Shown in pieces: positions 17,577 to 25,533 of a stretch of 55,964 nucleotides of DNA. The position numbers and the translations under genes are program-made. Origin of the DNA: Pontiellaceae bacterium B12219 (GTDB lineage Bacteria; Verrucomicrobiota; Kiritimatiellia; Kiritimatiellales; Pontiellaceae). The DNA lies in the NCBI GenBank assembly GCA_029432795.1, contig JARNMJ010000027.1:1-55964 (forward strand), in the 5' to 3' direction. The notes beneath the pieces were generated by a model. It saw only the letters and a program-made list of their open reading frames with translations, did not search any database and was not told the DNA's origin. Position 1 is the stretch's first letter, and each line of letters opens with the position of its first letter.

Positions 17577-18353
17577 CTATTCCGTTGTTCCCTGCTCACG
17601 CCATGCCCCGCGCAGAATTTTCCGGGGCATCGTATTCAACTTCGATTCGGTGGCACCGATGAAACGGATTTCAACCGTGCCGTCCGCGGCCTCGCCGGAA
17701 GGCATATTCCTGACAACCCGAACCGAAGTGCTTATTTTTTTACGGTCACCGCCGTTTTGAAACAACAGCTCCTGAATGGCGAGCGCCTGCTCAACTCCAA
17801 GCCCCCATGAAGTAGTATATCCCTCCAGTCGGACCGGAACATTTTCGGGCAGTGTGACGGCAATACGAATCTCGCTATCCACAGAATGCATCAGGTCGGT
17901 CGCTACTTGCCACGCTTCATGATCAGGCATCAGCAACTCAGCCGTTCCCGATTTAAATGCGGAATTACGTGTAATCACCAGAGCAACACCGCTCTTAAGC
18001 AAATGCAGATAATAATCCGGCGAACTGGATTTAATAATATTCCGGGCTGGATTATTCCGGAGTACCTCCTGGCTGGATTCGACCATCGTTGTCGAAGCAT
18101 TTTCAGCAACCACAGTCTCACTGGCCTCCGTTTCAGTCAGTGTATCCACACGCCCGACCGTCGTTGCCATGGGAAGCGGAACAGCACGTAAACCGCCCTT
18201 CAGAGCCCCCATCATATCCTGCAGGGAGTGCTCTTCAAAGTCAGCAAACGACACCAGCATCACGAAAAATGCAACCAACAGCGACATCGCATCGCCAAAG
18301 GTCACAACCCATAAAGGGCACCCTTCCTGATCCGGTTCTTTACGTTGGCGCAT
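17577..18353 (-). CDS. motB: Stator protein MotB (intact Asp)
   Basis: A 258-residue protein. The single TM helix begins PLWVVTFGDAMSLLVAFFVM, with the MotB Asp at residue 21. It is followed by a plug/linker and a diverged OmpA-like peptidoglycan-binding domain (SAFKSGTAELLMPDHEAWQV, VPVRLEGYTTSWGLGVEQAL). The OmpA part is less conserved than in E. coli: the usual TDxxG...NxxLSxxRA pattern is weak. It sits 15 bases after motA and with it should form the torque-generating channel. Confidence 0.88.
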   Translation of the reverse strand: MRQRKEPDQEGCPLWVVTFGDAMSLLVAFFVMLVSFADFEEHSLQDMMGALKGGLRAVPLPMATTVGRVDTLTETEASETVVAENASTTMVESSQEVLRNNPARNIIKSSSPDYYLHLLKSGVALVITRNSAFKSGTAELLMPDHEAWQVATDLMHSVDSEIRIAVTLPENVPVRLEGYTTSWGLGVEQALAIQELLFQNGGDRKKISTSVRVVRNMPSGEAADGTVEIRFIGATESKLNTMPRKILRGAWREQGTTE

Positions 18354-18368
18354 CGCTTCTTTCCGAAA

Positions 18369-19133
18369 TTAATCTTTAATCGTTTTCTGGCGAATATTCG
18401 GCGGAATAAACGCGCGAAGTTTTTCTTCAACAATGCGGGGACTATGCCCTTCCTGAATAGCCACAATGCCTTCGATTACCATGGTTTTCAGCGCCACTTC
18501 TTCCATCGTGCGCTGCTCAAGTTTCCCCGCCGTCGGCAACGCAACCAGGTTGGCCACCATGGCACCGTACATCGTGGTCAGCAAAGCCACCGCCATACCG
18601 CTACCCAACGATTTCGGATCGGACATATTCTGCAACATGGCCACCAAACCCACCAGGGTGCCGATCATTCCGAAGGCCGGAGCATAGTTACCCAATGCTT
18701 TAAAAATGCCCTGCCCGACAATATGGCGTTCCTGCATGGCGGTCAGATCGTCTTCCAGTACGGAGCGCAGCACCTCCATCGTGTTGCCATCGACTGCCAT
18801 CTGAAATCCTTTTTTCATAAAAGGATCGGTAAGTTGCTCAATATCACTTTCCAACGCCAGCAATCCGTCGCGGCGCGCTCGCACCGCATAGTCGGTGAGC
18901 TGATCGTACAGGGTCATATAATCCTGTTCTTTCACAAACAGAGCCTTGCGCGCCACTTTGACCACCGCCATCACCTGCGGCAGCGGATAGTGGATCAGTG
19001 TGGCAGCAATGGCCCCGCCCACGGTGATCAGAATCGATGGTGCGTTAAAAAAACCACTTCCACCGCCCATTGCAATGGCAATAAAGACCAGCAGCCATCC
19101 GAGGACTGCACCAACTATGCTTCCAATATCCAT
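18369..19133 (-). CDS. motA: Stator protein MotA
   Basis: A 254-residue integral membrane protein with four TM helices. Signatures are the N-terminal IVGAVLGWLLVFIAIAMGGG, the cytoplasmic loop RARRDGLLALESDIE (conserved charged contacts for FliG), and NYAPAFGMIGTLVGLVAML, which contains the MotA Pro of the ion path. The C-terminal MTMVIEGIVAIQEGHSPRIVEEKL-like tail is typical of the MotA/PomA family. Upstream is flbD; downstream are two motB-like genes. Confidence 0.95.
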   Translation of the reverse strand: MDIGSIVGAVLGWLLVFIAIAMGGGSGFFNAPSILITVGGAIAATLIHYPLPQVMAVVKVARKALFVKEQDYMTLYDQLTDYAVRARRDGLLALESDIEQLTDPFMKKGFQMAVDGNTMEVLRSVLEDDLTAMQERHIVGQGIFKALGNYAPAFGMIGTLVGLVAMLQNMSDPKSLGSGMAVALLTTMYGAMVANLVALPTAGKLEQRTMEEVALKTMVIEGIVAIQEGHSPRIVEEKLRAFIPPNIRQKTIKD

Positions 19134-19136
19134 GGA

Positions 19137-19355
19137 TTACTCCTTTTGCCCTTCGGCAACCGACACCAATCGGGTTGCGTTACAACCCGCCCGATACTGG
19201 ACGACCCGCGCCATAATCTCGTCAATGGATTCTCGCACATAATAACGGTGCCCGTTCAGCAGCATGATCTGGGTATCCGGATTCTGCTCTACTTTTTCGA
19301 TCTGTTCCGCATTCAGCGAATATTCAACCCCGTGCAGGTCGGTTACCTTGATCAT
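19137..19355 (-). CDS. flbD: FlbD/SwrD-family protein
   Basis: A 72-residue soluble protein starting MIKVTDLHGVEYSLNAEQIE and continuing MLLNGHRYYVRESIDEIMARV. This is the compact FlbD family found between flgE and motA in many flagellar operons. The Bacillus member SwrD raises motor power, which fits its place directly before motA (3 bases). It is unrelated to the Caulobacter regulator of the same name. Confidence 0.9.
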   Translation of the reverse strand: MIKVTDLHGVEYSLNAEQIEKVEQNPDTQIMLLNGHRYYVRESIDEIMARVVQYRAGCNATRLVSVAEGQKE

Positions 19356-19392
19356 GTCTTATTCTCCTTCTTCCTGTTTCCAACGAATCAGC

Positions 19393-20199
19393 CTAGCGCT
19401 TCAGACTCAAAAGCTCCTGCAGCATAGAATCCGAAGTGGTCACGGTACGGGAGTTGGCTTGAAATCCGCGTTCAGCCACAATCATTTCCGTGAACTCTTT
19501 CGCCAGATCCACATTTGAATTTTCAAGATAACCCTGCGCAATAGAATGATTCGTGGAGTCAAAATTCGGGCCTCCCGATGCGGCGGTTTCGGCATACTGA
19601 TTATTGCCGACCTGCGAAAGGCCGGTCTCGCCCCGGAAGGTTGCAATATCCACGATGTACGCATTTTCCACCAGCGAACCGGTCGAATCGATATACGAAA
19701 TCTGGCCGGTGCTCGAAACCATCATGTCCTGAATATCCCCCGGCAGCGCAATCATGGAGCTGGCAGAACCTGCGGTTGCACCGATCGTTCCATATAAATA
19801 CTTTCCATCCGGACCGCGCAAATTCAGCGCATCCGCCCCCGAATCATAATTGAATTCAAAATCACCGGCCCGGGAATAGGTGGTCTGCAAACCCGCTGCA
19901 TCCTTCAGAACAAAAAAACCGTCGCCCGAAATGCCCAGATTGGTAGGAACTCCGGTAGGTTGCAACAGACCACCGCTGAAATCCTGCGTAATCTTGCCGA
20001 CGCTCACGCCCATTCCAACCTGCTTGCCGGCCGTATCGGCCGTTGGGGATCCCATCGAATTATAAAAGGCATCCTCAAATGAAATATTGCTCTGTTTGAA
20101 GGCAACCGTGTTCACATTGGCAATATCATTACCAATCACATCCATACTCGTTTGATGCGCTCGTAAACCTGAAACGCCACTCCACATACTGTTAATCAT
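19393..20199 (-). CDS. flgE: Flagellar hook protein FlgE, short form
   Basis: A 268-residue axial protein. The N-terminus MINSMWSGVSGLRAHQTSMD plus IGNDIANVNTVAFKQS, and the C-terminus YLENSNVDLAKEFTEMIVAE, are hook-family D0 segments. GDGFFVLKDAAGLQTTYSRAGDF is the central block. It lacks most of the outer D2/D3 domains of a 400-residue FlgE. It is called FlgE because it follows flgD and because flgF and flgG are accounted for elsewhere. ATG at 20199 has GGAG at good spacing. Confidence 0.85.
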   Translation of the reverse strand: MINSMWSGVSGLRAHQTSMDVIGNDIANVNTVAFKQSNISFEDAFYNSMGSPTADTAGKQVGMGVSVGKITQDFSGGLLQPTGVPTNLGISGDGFFVLKDAAGLQTTYSRAGDFEFNYDSGADALNLRGPDGKYLYGTIGATAGSASSMIALPGDIQDMMVSSTGQISYIDSTGSLVENAYIVDIATFRGETGLSQVGNNQYAETAASGGPNFDSTNHSIAQGYLENSNVDLAKEFTEMIVAERGFQANSRTVTTSDSMLQELLSLKR

Positions 20200-20218
20200 G
20201 TTAGTTCTCCTTACGGCG

Positions 20219-20662
20219 CTAGGCCGTTTCTTCCGCAACGTCGGCCGGTGTTTCAGCCGTCTGCAAACTGGTTACATCTCCACTCGAATAGGTCGTTCCA
20301 TTCACCACAAACTGTGTTTCGCCCCCCATCCACTGCACCTTTTCCAGGACCCCTTTAACGCTGGAGCCATCAATCAATTCCATGACCACAGGCTGGCCCG
20401 AATTCATCAGCGACATCGCGGCCGTGGAACTTTGCTGAAAGCCTTCAAACTGGGAATTAAGGTTTTCCATCTGCTCAAGCGCACTGAACTGCGCCAGCTG
20501 GGCTGTCATCTGGGTATTGTCCATCGGCTCCATCGGATCCTGATTCTGCATCTGCGTCACCAGCATCTGCAGGAATTCATTTTTACCGAGCTCACCGCCG
20601 GCGACTCCGGTCAGCGAAGGCATCGTTGCACTGTTTATTTCGTATAGGCTTTCTATTTCCAT
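20219..20662 (-). CDS. flgD: Hook cap/scaffolding protein FlgD
   Basis: A 147-residue protein with the strongly conserved N-terminal signature LGKNEFLQMLVTQMQNQDPM followed by DNTQMTAQLAQFSALEQMEN. The C-terminus is a small SH3/Tudor-like region (VMELIDGSSVKGVLEKVQWM) without the larger Ig/FnIII-like insert of E. coli FlgD. It caps the growing hook and is required for FlgE polymerisation. It lies between fliK and flgE. Confidence 0.93.
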   Translation of the reverse strand: MEIESLYEINSATMPSLTGVAGGELGKNEFLQMLVTQMQNQDPMEPMDNTQMTAQLAQFSALEQMENLNSQFEGFQQSSTAAMSLMNSGQPVVMELIDGSSVKGVLEKVQWMGGETQFVVNGTTYSSGDVTSLQTAETPADVAEETA

Positions 20663-20674
20663 GGGTATACCTCG

Positions 20675-21553
20675 TTAAGCAATCAAAGAAACCGCACCGC
20701 TTTTATGCATCGCTCGAAGCGCATGCAGATCTTCTTCTTCGATCAAAGCAGGAGCGGTGCCACGGGCCTCCCGGTGTTCCGATCCCGGACTGGAACCAAA
20801 ATTCCGGCCGCCGCTTTGTTCCTGATCCATCAAAACATCGAAGCTGCCCAGCTCAACCGAATGCTCCTGCAACAACCGCCGGACGGCGCCCTCCTGCCCG
20901 GCAATTAATTCCCGGACACCACTGGTCTGAGCAATAATCTCAACCGAAAGTTTTGAATTTTCCTCCCGGCACAAAACCGTCAAACGCCCCATGGTGGCGG
21001 GCTGAACAGTGATCCTCATCACCTTTTCGTTATGCTGAACCATGGAAAGCAAACGCTGATCAAACCGATCAGCCAACTGCTCAAGGCGAATCGTCTTTTC
21101 GCTCGCAAAACCGGGTTGCAATACAGGAATCTCCTGCGGAACAGGTGCACGGGGAATTGCATCGGCAGTTACAGAAGACTTTCCTTCCAAGGCCGCCATC
21201 GAGGCCGCCGCTTCCCGCTCCACAGCCGGTTCCGGCGGTGAATTCATCGCCACCCGACGAAAAACCCGAAGCTCTGTAACCGGCATAAAATCACCCGCAG
21301 AAAATGGGGATTCCCCTTCCGAGATCTTGTCCGCATTCTGAACCGGAACATCTTCCGGCCATTGGAAAACCTCTCCTGATTTCGCCGAAGTTTTTTCCAA
21401 CCTTTGGAAAACCGGAATTTCATTTGTTTCCGGTTCGGCTAATAAAAGTGCAAATTCAGGAACCGATTCCCCTTCTGTTTCGCCCCCCGACTTTTTCAAT
21501 ACCTTAAGGTTTTTGGGCGCGGTATTCGCCATAGACTCCACATCCATCATCAT
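20675..21553 (-). CDS. fliK: Hook-length control protein FliK
   Basis: A 292-residue secreted ruler protein. A low-complexity, variable N-terminal half precedes a C-terminal Flg_hook domain (residues ~180-265: MRITVQPATMGRLTVLCREE, then LSVEIIAQTSGVRELIAGQE). This domain interacts with FlhB to switch export from hook to filament substrates. It is followed by flgD and flgE, as usual. One extended copy of the dispersed palindrome lies in its coding sequence at 21393-21411, encoding FQRLE. Its start overlaps the MotE-like gene by four bases. Confidence 0.88.
   Translation of the reverse strand: MMMDVESMANTAPKNLKVLKKSGGETEGESVPEFALLLAEPETNEIPVFQRLEKTSAKSGEVFQWPEDVPVQNADKISEGESPFSAGDFMPVTELRVFRRVAMNSPPEPAVEREAAASMAALEGKSSVTADAIPRAPVPQEIPVLQPGFASEKTIRLEQLADRFDQRLLSMVQHNEKVMRITVQPATMGRLTVLCREENSKLSVEIIAQTSGVRELIAGQEGAVRRLLQEHSVELGSFDVLMDQEQSGGRNFGSSPGSEHREARGTAPALIEEEDLHALRAMHKSGAVSLIA
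21393..21411. repeat. Short dispersed palindrome inside fliK
   Basis: TTTTCCAACCTTTGGAAAA: 8-base arms around CCT, in the variable N-terminal half of fliK. Confidence 0.6.
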
Positions 21554-22143
21554 GCTTCATCCTTTTCATCGTCCAACCGGCGCATGGCATCCGACCACTG
21601 CGCGACATATTCACTGCCATCGACCGAAACCGAAACCGCTTCATCCATAATGGCGGCCATGGCGCGGCTATCCATCTGACTGAGAATCAATGCCACCCGG
21701 TCCGCCTCCATATGCTTAAGCGATTGCGCCGCCGACGCCGGTTCCATTTTGGAATAAACGCCGGAGAGTTTTTTAAAATTCCGGGCTTCTTTTTCATCCA
21801 CCTTGACGAGCTGGTTTTCCAGATTTTCAATCAGCATGCCGGTCTCTTTCCGGAGTTTGAGATAGGTCGAATAAAGCTCCTGAAGATTTTTTTCACGTTT
21901 ATCCAGACGCAGCCTGGCCGCATTCAAATCTTCATGCGCCACTTGCAACGATTCCACCAACTCATCAACCAGACCGATCTGCGAACTGATCAACGGACTC
22001 ACGGCCTGGGCCTCTTCCTGCACTTCCAGCAAGTCAGCCACCCCGGCCTTCTGCATCGGCAAATGACCGGACTGAGCAGTAAAAGCCAACAGTCCGGACA
22101 AAACAGCAATCACCAGACTCAACACCAAACACCATATCTTCAT
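21550..22143 (-). CDS. MotE/MgtE-N-like flagellar membrane protein
   Basis: A 197-residue protein with one N-terminal TM or signal-anchor helix (MKIWCLVLSLVIAVLSGLLAF), a long coiled coil (about residues 45-125) and a C-terminal MgtE intracellular N-domain-like segment (VYSKMEPASAAQSLKHMEAD, then VALILSQMDSRAMAAIMDE). Proteins of this shape lie between fliJ and fliK in many flagellar operons. The periplasmic MotE chaperone of H. pylori and Sinorhizobium has the same build, which suggests stator or export assistance. The start overlaps the fliJ stop (ATGA). Confidence 0.75.
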   Translation of the reverse strand: MKIWCLVLSLVIAVLSGLLAFTAQSGHLPMQKAGVADLLEVQEEAQAVSPLISSQIGLVDELVESLQVAHEDLNAARLRLDKREKNLQELYSTYLKLRKETGMLIENLENQLVKVDEKEARNFKKLSGVYSKMEPASAAQSLKHMEADRVALILSQMDSRAMAAIMDEAVSVSVDGSEYVAQWSDAMRRLDDEKDEA

Positions 22144-22589
22144 TTTCCAACCTCCTGCCGACTCCAGCGAACCACCGCCAACTCGTCCATCTGTTTTTGT
22201 TCTTCGGCCTGAAGGGCCTCCACCCATTCGTTTCGCTCACGTTCGCAAAGGTTTTCAAGAATACGCCGGGAGGTCACTTCCTTGCGGAGCGCAGCCCGGG
22301 ACTTCTCCACCGCCTCGGCCTTCGAACTGCAGATTTGTTTCAGCGCGGCCATCTGCTGATGAACAAAATCAAGACCGTCACGACAAATTGAATATTCCTG
22401 CGGCCGTACCACACCCGTCATTTGCTCAAGTACCCGGGTTTGCCGAGCACTGGTTTCCGACATGGCGGCATGCGCCCGCTCTGCCTCCGCGAGTGCGGCA
22501 CTGGCCATCCGCAACGCATGTTCCGCGGCCTGTTCTTTGGCCATATGTGCATCCAGCAAATACTGGAATGTGAAGGAAAACTTCTTCAT
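22140..22589 (-). CDS. fliJ: Flagellar export protein FliJ
   Basis: A 149-residue protein predicted to be almost wholly a two-helix coiled coil (AEHALRMASAALAEAERAHA, later SRAALRKEVTSRRILENLCE). FliJ inserts in the FliI hexamer like the gamma subunit of F-ATPase and couples ATP hydrolysis to the FlhA gate. Called from size, helix content and position between fliI (4-base overlap) and the MotE-like gene. Confidence 0.85.
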   Translation of the reverse strand: MKKFSFTFQYLLDAHMAKEQAAEHALRMASAALAEAERAHAAMSETSARQTRVLEQMTGVVRPQEYSICRDGLDFVHQQMAALKQICSSKAEAVEKSRAALRKEVTSRRILENLCERERNEWVEALQAEEQKQMDELAVVRWSRQEVGK

Positions 22590-23926
22590 GCCAGCACCGC
22601 CTTAAGCATCTTCTGCATCGCTTCAAATCCCTCGCGCTCTTCGGGCTTCTGCTGCAAAAAAGAATTAATCCCTTCGATGCGAGCCAGCGACTCATCGATC
22701 TGCGAATTGCTCCCGGCCACATAGGCTCCCACATTCACCAGATCCTGTGCCTTTTGATAGATGGCCAGCAACGAACGAAGCTTAGAAGAGAGTTCTTTAT
22801 GTTCGGGCGTTGCAATATCGTTCATTAAACGGCTCAGGCTCACCGGAACATCAATGGCGGGATAGTGCCCCATCGAAGCAATTTTTCGCGAAAGTACAAT
22901 GTGCCCGTCAAGAATTCCGCGAACGCTGTCGCCGATTGGGTCGTTCATATCGTCGGATTCAACCAGCACGGTATAAAATGCGGTAATGGTTCCCACGTCC
23001 GATGCCCCCGCCCGTTCGAGCAGTTGCGGCAACAGACTGAACACACTCGGCGGATAACCGCGCGTCGTGGGCGGCTCACCGACCGCCAGGCCGATTTCTC
23101 GCTGCGCCATGGCATAGCGCGTCACCGAGTCCATCATCAACATCACATCTTCGCCCTGATCGCGGAAATACTCCGCAATCGTCATGGCCGTCGAAGCCCC
23201 CTTCAGCCGACTGACCGGCGACTGGTCGGAGGTGACCGCCACCACCACCGTGCGCCGCAATCCCTCTTCACCCAGGTTCCGGGCAATAAATTCTTTCACC
23301 TCTCGGCCGCGTTCGCCAATGAGCGCAATGACATTGACGCCCGAACGCGCATTACGAGCCAGACTGCCCATCAGCACACTCTTGCCCACGCCGCTTCCTG
23401 CAAAAATGCCCACGCGCTGCCCCTTGGCCAGCGTCAGTACGCCATCAATGGCACGCACCCCGGTTTCAAAAACAGATGAAAGCGATTGCCGTGTCATTGC
23501 GGGCGGCGCATCACGTTCGATATCGACCGGCTGCAGACCTTCCAGCTCAGGTCCGTCGTCGATCGGACGACCCATAAAATCGACCACCCGGCCCAGCAGT
23601 TCCTTACCAACCCCCACTTTCATGCGTCCGCCCGGAATGACCCGAGCTCCCGGATGAATGCGTCCGAGGCGTTCCACCGGCATCGAAACCACATAACGGT
23701 CATGGAACCCCACCACCTCACACGGAATACGGCGCCGGCCCTCACCATAGAGCGGTTCAATCCACACCAAATCGCCAATCGAAGCATGCGGTCCAACCGA
23801 TTTCACGGTCAGACCGGCCACTTCCACCACGCGCCCTTCGGAACGGGCCAGCGTCGATGCTTCCAACCCCTGGAAGAGATCGTCGAAGTCCAATAAACTA
23901 GAGGTGTTTTCTGCCGCTACGTTCAT
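22586..23926 (-). CDS. fliI: Flagellum-specific ATPase FliI
   Basis: A 446-residue F1-beta-like hexameric ATPase of the export apparatus. Walker A AGSGVGKS is at residues 176-183, Walker B follows in EDVMLMMDSVTRYAMAQREI, with GEPPTTRGYPPSVFSLLPQL and the C-terminal region that binds FliH and FliJ. Its start lies within the 3' end of fliH (29-base overlap), implying tight translational coupling. A palindrome copy (23861-23875) lies in the extreme 5' coding region, encoding FQGLE. Confidence 0.97.
   Translation of the reverse strand: MNVAAENTSSLLDFDDLFQGLEASTLARSEGRVVEVAGLTVKSVGPHASIGDLVWIEPLYGEGRRRIPCEVVGFHDRYVVSMPVERLGRIHPGARVIPGGRMKVGVGKELLGRVVDFMGRPIDDGPELEGLQPVDIERDAPPAMTRQSLSSVFETGVRAIDGVLTLAKGQRVGIFAGSGVGKSVLMGSLARNARSGVNVIALIGERGREVKEFIARNLGEEGLRRTVVVAVTSDQSPVSRLKGASTAMTIAEYFRDQGEDVMLMMDSVTRYAMAQREIGLAVGEPPTTRGYPPSVFSLLPQLLERAGASDVGTITAFYTVLVESDDMNDPIGDSVRGILDGHIVLSRKIASMGHYPAIDVPVSLSRLMNDIATPEHKELSSKLRSLLAIYQKAQDLVNVGAYVAGSNSQIDESLARIEGINSFLQQKPEEREGFEAMQKMLKAVLA
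23861..23875. repeat. Short dispersed palindrome inside fliI
   Basis: TTCCAACCCCTGGAA; one arm base pair is imperfect relative to the consensus TTCCAA-N3-TTGGAA. Confidence 0.45.
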
Positions 23927-24515
23927 GCAGGGTTTCCTTTAAAAGCTTTAGACGTTCATTTAAACGGGCATCAAAAATTCCATTCCGGCTTTCCACAATC
24001 ACATCGCCGGCGGCCAGGTTCGGGTCTTCAGCAAACTGCACGGTACTGCCCACGCCCAGATGGTCGCCGTTGCTGATCTGCTCGCCGAATAAATTCCAAT
24101 CGCTGGAACTGAGACGCACCAAAGCACCTTGCAGATCCGAAACCGGTTCGAGGGTTTTCACGATCAGGTTATGCAACATGTCCCGATCGGGTAATTCATG
24201 CCGGACAATCACCTCCGCCATACGAATTGAGAGATCGACCACATTGGCCTGAATCTCTTTACGCAGCGTTCCGATGCACCGATCAAAATTCGCGGTGCAT
24301 TGGTTCAGAGTACGATCGAACCGTTCGCGCTCACCGGCCAGGCGAACGGAAACTTCGCGCTCAAGCCGCTCTTCGTATTCAGCTTCGAGCTCTGCCCGCA
24401 GCTCGCGTTCGAGCGCGGCGGTATCAACCTGATCCGGCTGAGAACAGGTTTCTTCTTCCGGTGCAGCAGGAACAAAGGCCAGAACGTTGGAATTCATAAA
24501 AATCGTGTTAGACAT
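23898..24515 (-). CDS. fliH: Flagellar assembly protein FliH
   Basis: A 205-residue stator-like regulator of FliI. The middle has a charged helical stretch (LERELRAELEAEYEERLERE) typical of FliH, followed by VVDLSIRMAEVIVRHELPDR and the C-terminal GDVIVESRNGIFDARLNERL, the same motif as V/F-ATPase E/delta-like subunits. ATG at 24515 overlaps the fliG stop by eight bases. AGGAGGAA just upstream lies inside fliG, so the pair is coupled. Confidence 0.87.
   Translation of the reverse strand: MSNTIFMNSNVLAFVPAAPEEETCSQPDQVDTAALERELRAELEAEYEERLEREVSVRLAGERERFDRTLNQCTANFDRCIGTLRKEIQANVVDLSIRMAEVIVRHELPDRDMLHNLIVKTLEPVSDLQGALVRLSSSDWNLFGEQISNGDHLGVGSTVQFAEDPNLAAGDVIVESRNGIFDARLNERLKLLKETLHERSGRKHL
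24094..24108. repeat. Short dispersed palindrome inside fliH
   Basis: TTCCAATCGCTGGAA, matching TTCCAR-N3-YTGGAA. Confidence 0.45.
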
Positions 24516-25533
24516 ATTCCTCCTCCGAAGAGCCGATCTTGATTTCGCCCTGTTCCGCCAACGACCGGGCCACCTGCACAACCTGCTTTTGCTTGGCGAG
24601 TACTTCTGAGAAAGGCATCTTCCCGGCATATTCCATTTCTTCCTGAAGACCGTCGGCTGCACGGCGCGACATATTGCTCAGGAAACGGTTGCGCACTTCT
24701 TCCGAAGCTTTGCGCAGCGCCGTGGAAAGAACACCCGTCTCAAGCTCCTGCATAATCCGCCGTACCGCGGCATCGTCCAGGCGGGCAATATCTTCAAATA
24801 CAAACATCCGGTCACGAACAAGATCGGCCAAGGCGGGATCCTGCTTACCGAGTTCGTCGAGCATGGCATCCGCTACGTCTTTCGAAGAACGCTGCATAAT
24901 GGAAACCAGCGAATCGATGCGCTCCGTGTCGTCCTGCTTTCGTTTGACGGAGGCCGGCAACCGCGCCACCAGATGCTGTTCAATCTGGTCAATAACCCGC
25001 TCCGGCGGAAGCTCTGCAGTCGCGATCTGTATCACGACCTTATTCCGGATTTCCTCTTTAATATGGGAAAGGGTTTCAGAGGCCAGTTGCGATGGCAGAA
25101 AACGCAGAACCACCGCAATCACACTCGATGATTCCGCCGCCAGCATTCTCGCAATTTCTTCCGGTTTACGGGAAACCAGTGCGCCAAAGCGATTACCGGC
25201 CATCTGACCGAGTTCAAGCATGGAAGCCGCTTGCTGCTCACCGACGACTTTGCTGAGCAATCCAACAGCCAAACTGTCGTTTCCATGAACCGCATCGCCA
25301 TAGGCCTTAAGCTCCTGCACACTTTCAGCAAGCGCCTTCTTATATAGATTTCCCGGAACAATTCCCAGATTGCGAATACTTTCCGCCGCCTTGGTCATGA
25401 TATGCGGATCCAGCTCGCGCATCACTTTTGCCGCCACATCCGGATCCAGACTGGCCAGCACGACCGCCACCCGTTTTTCTGGTGTCATTTTTTGAGAAAC
25501 CAATCCTTGTTCAGACACGTTCACCCCACTCAT
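24508..25533 (-). CDS. fliG: Flagellar motor switch protein FliG
   Basis: A 341-residue C-ring protein. The N-terminal domain (KRVAVVLASLDPDVAAKVMR) binds FliF. The middle has the EIARMLAAESSSVIAVVLRF region with FLPSQLASETL. The C-terminal torque helix, near DLVRDRMFVFEDIARLDDAA, carries the charged residues that meet MotA. Length is normal (~335-345). It follows fliF directly. Confidence 0.96.
   Translation of the reverse strand: MSGVNVSEQGLVSQKMTPEKRVAVVLASLDPDVAAKVMRELDPHIMTKAAESIRNLGIVPGNLYKKALAESVQELKAYGDAVHGNDSLAVGLLSKVVGEQQAASMLELGQMAGNRFGALVSRKPEEIARMLAAESSSVIAVVLRFLPSQLASETLSHIKEEIRNKVVIQIATAELPPERVIDQIEQHLVARLPASVKRKQDDTERIDSLVSIMQRSSKDVADAMLDELGKQDPALADLVRDRMFVFEDIARLDDAAVRRIMQELETGVLSTALRKASEEVRNRFLSNMSRRAADGLQEEMEYAGKMPFSEVLAKQKQVVQVARSLAEQGEIKIGSSEEEYV

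Noticed and set aside
18345-19427. 360-codon plus-strand frame opposite motA and flbD
   Set aside because: Shadow of two clear flagellar genes; translated product is His/Gln-rich with no motif.
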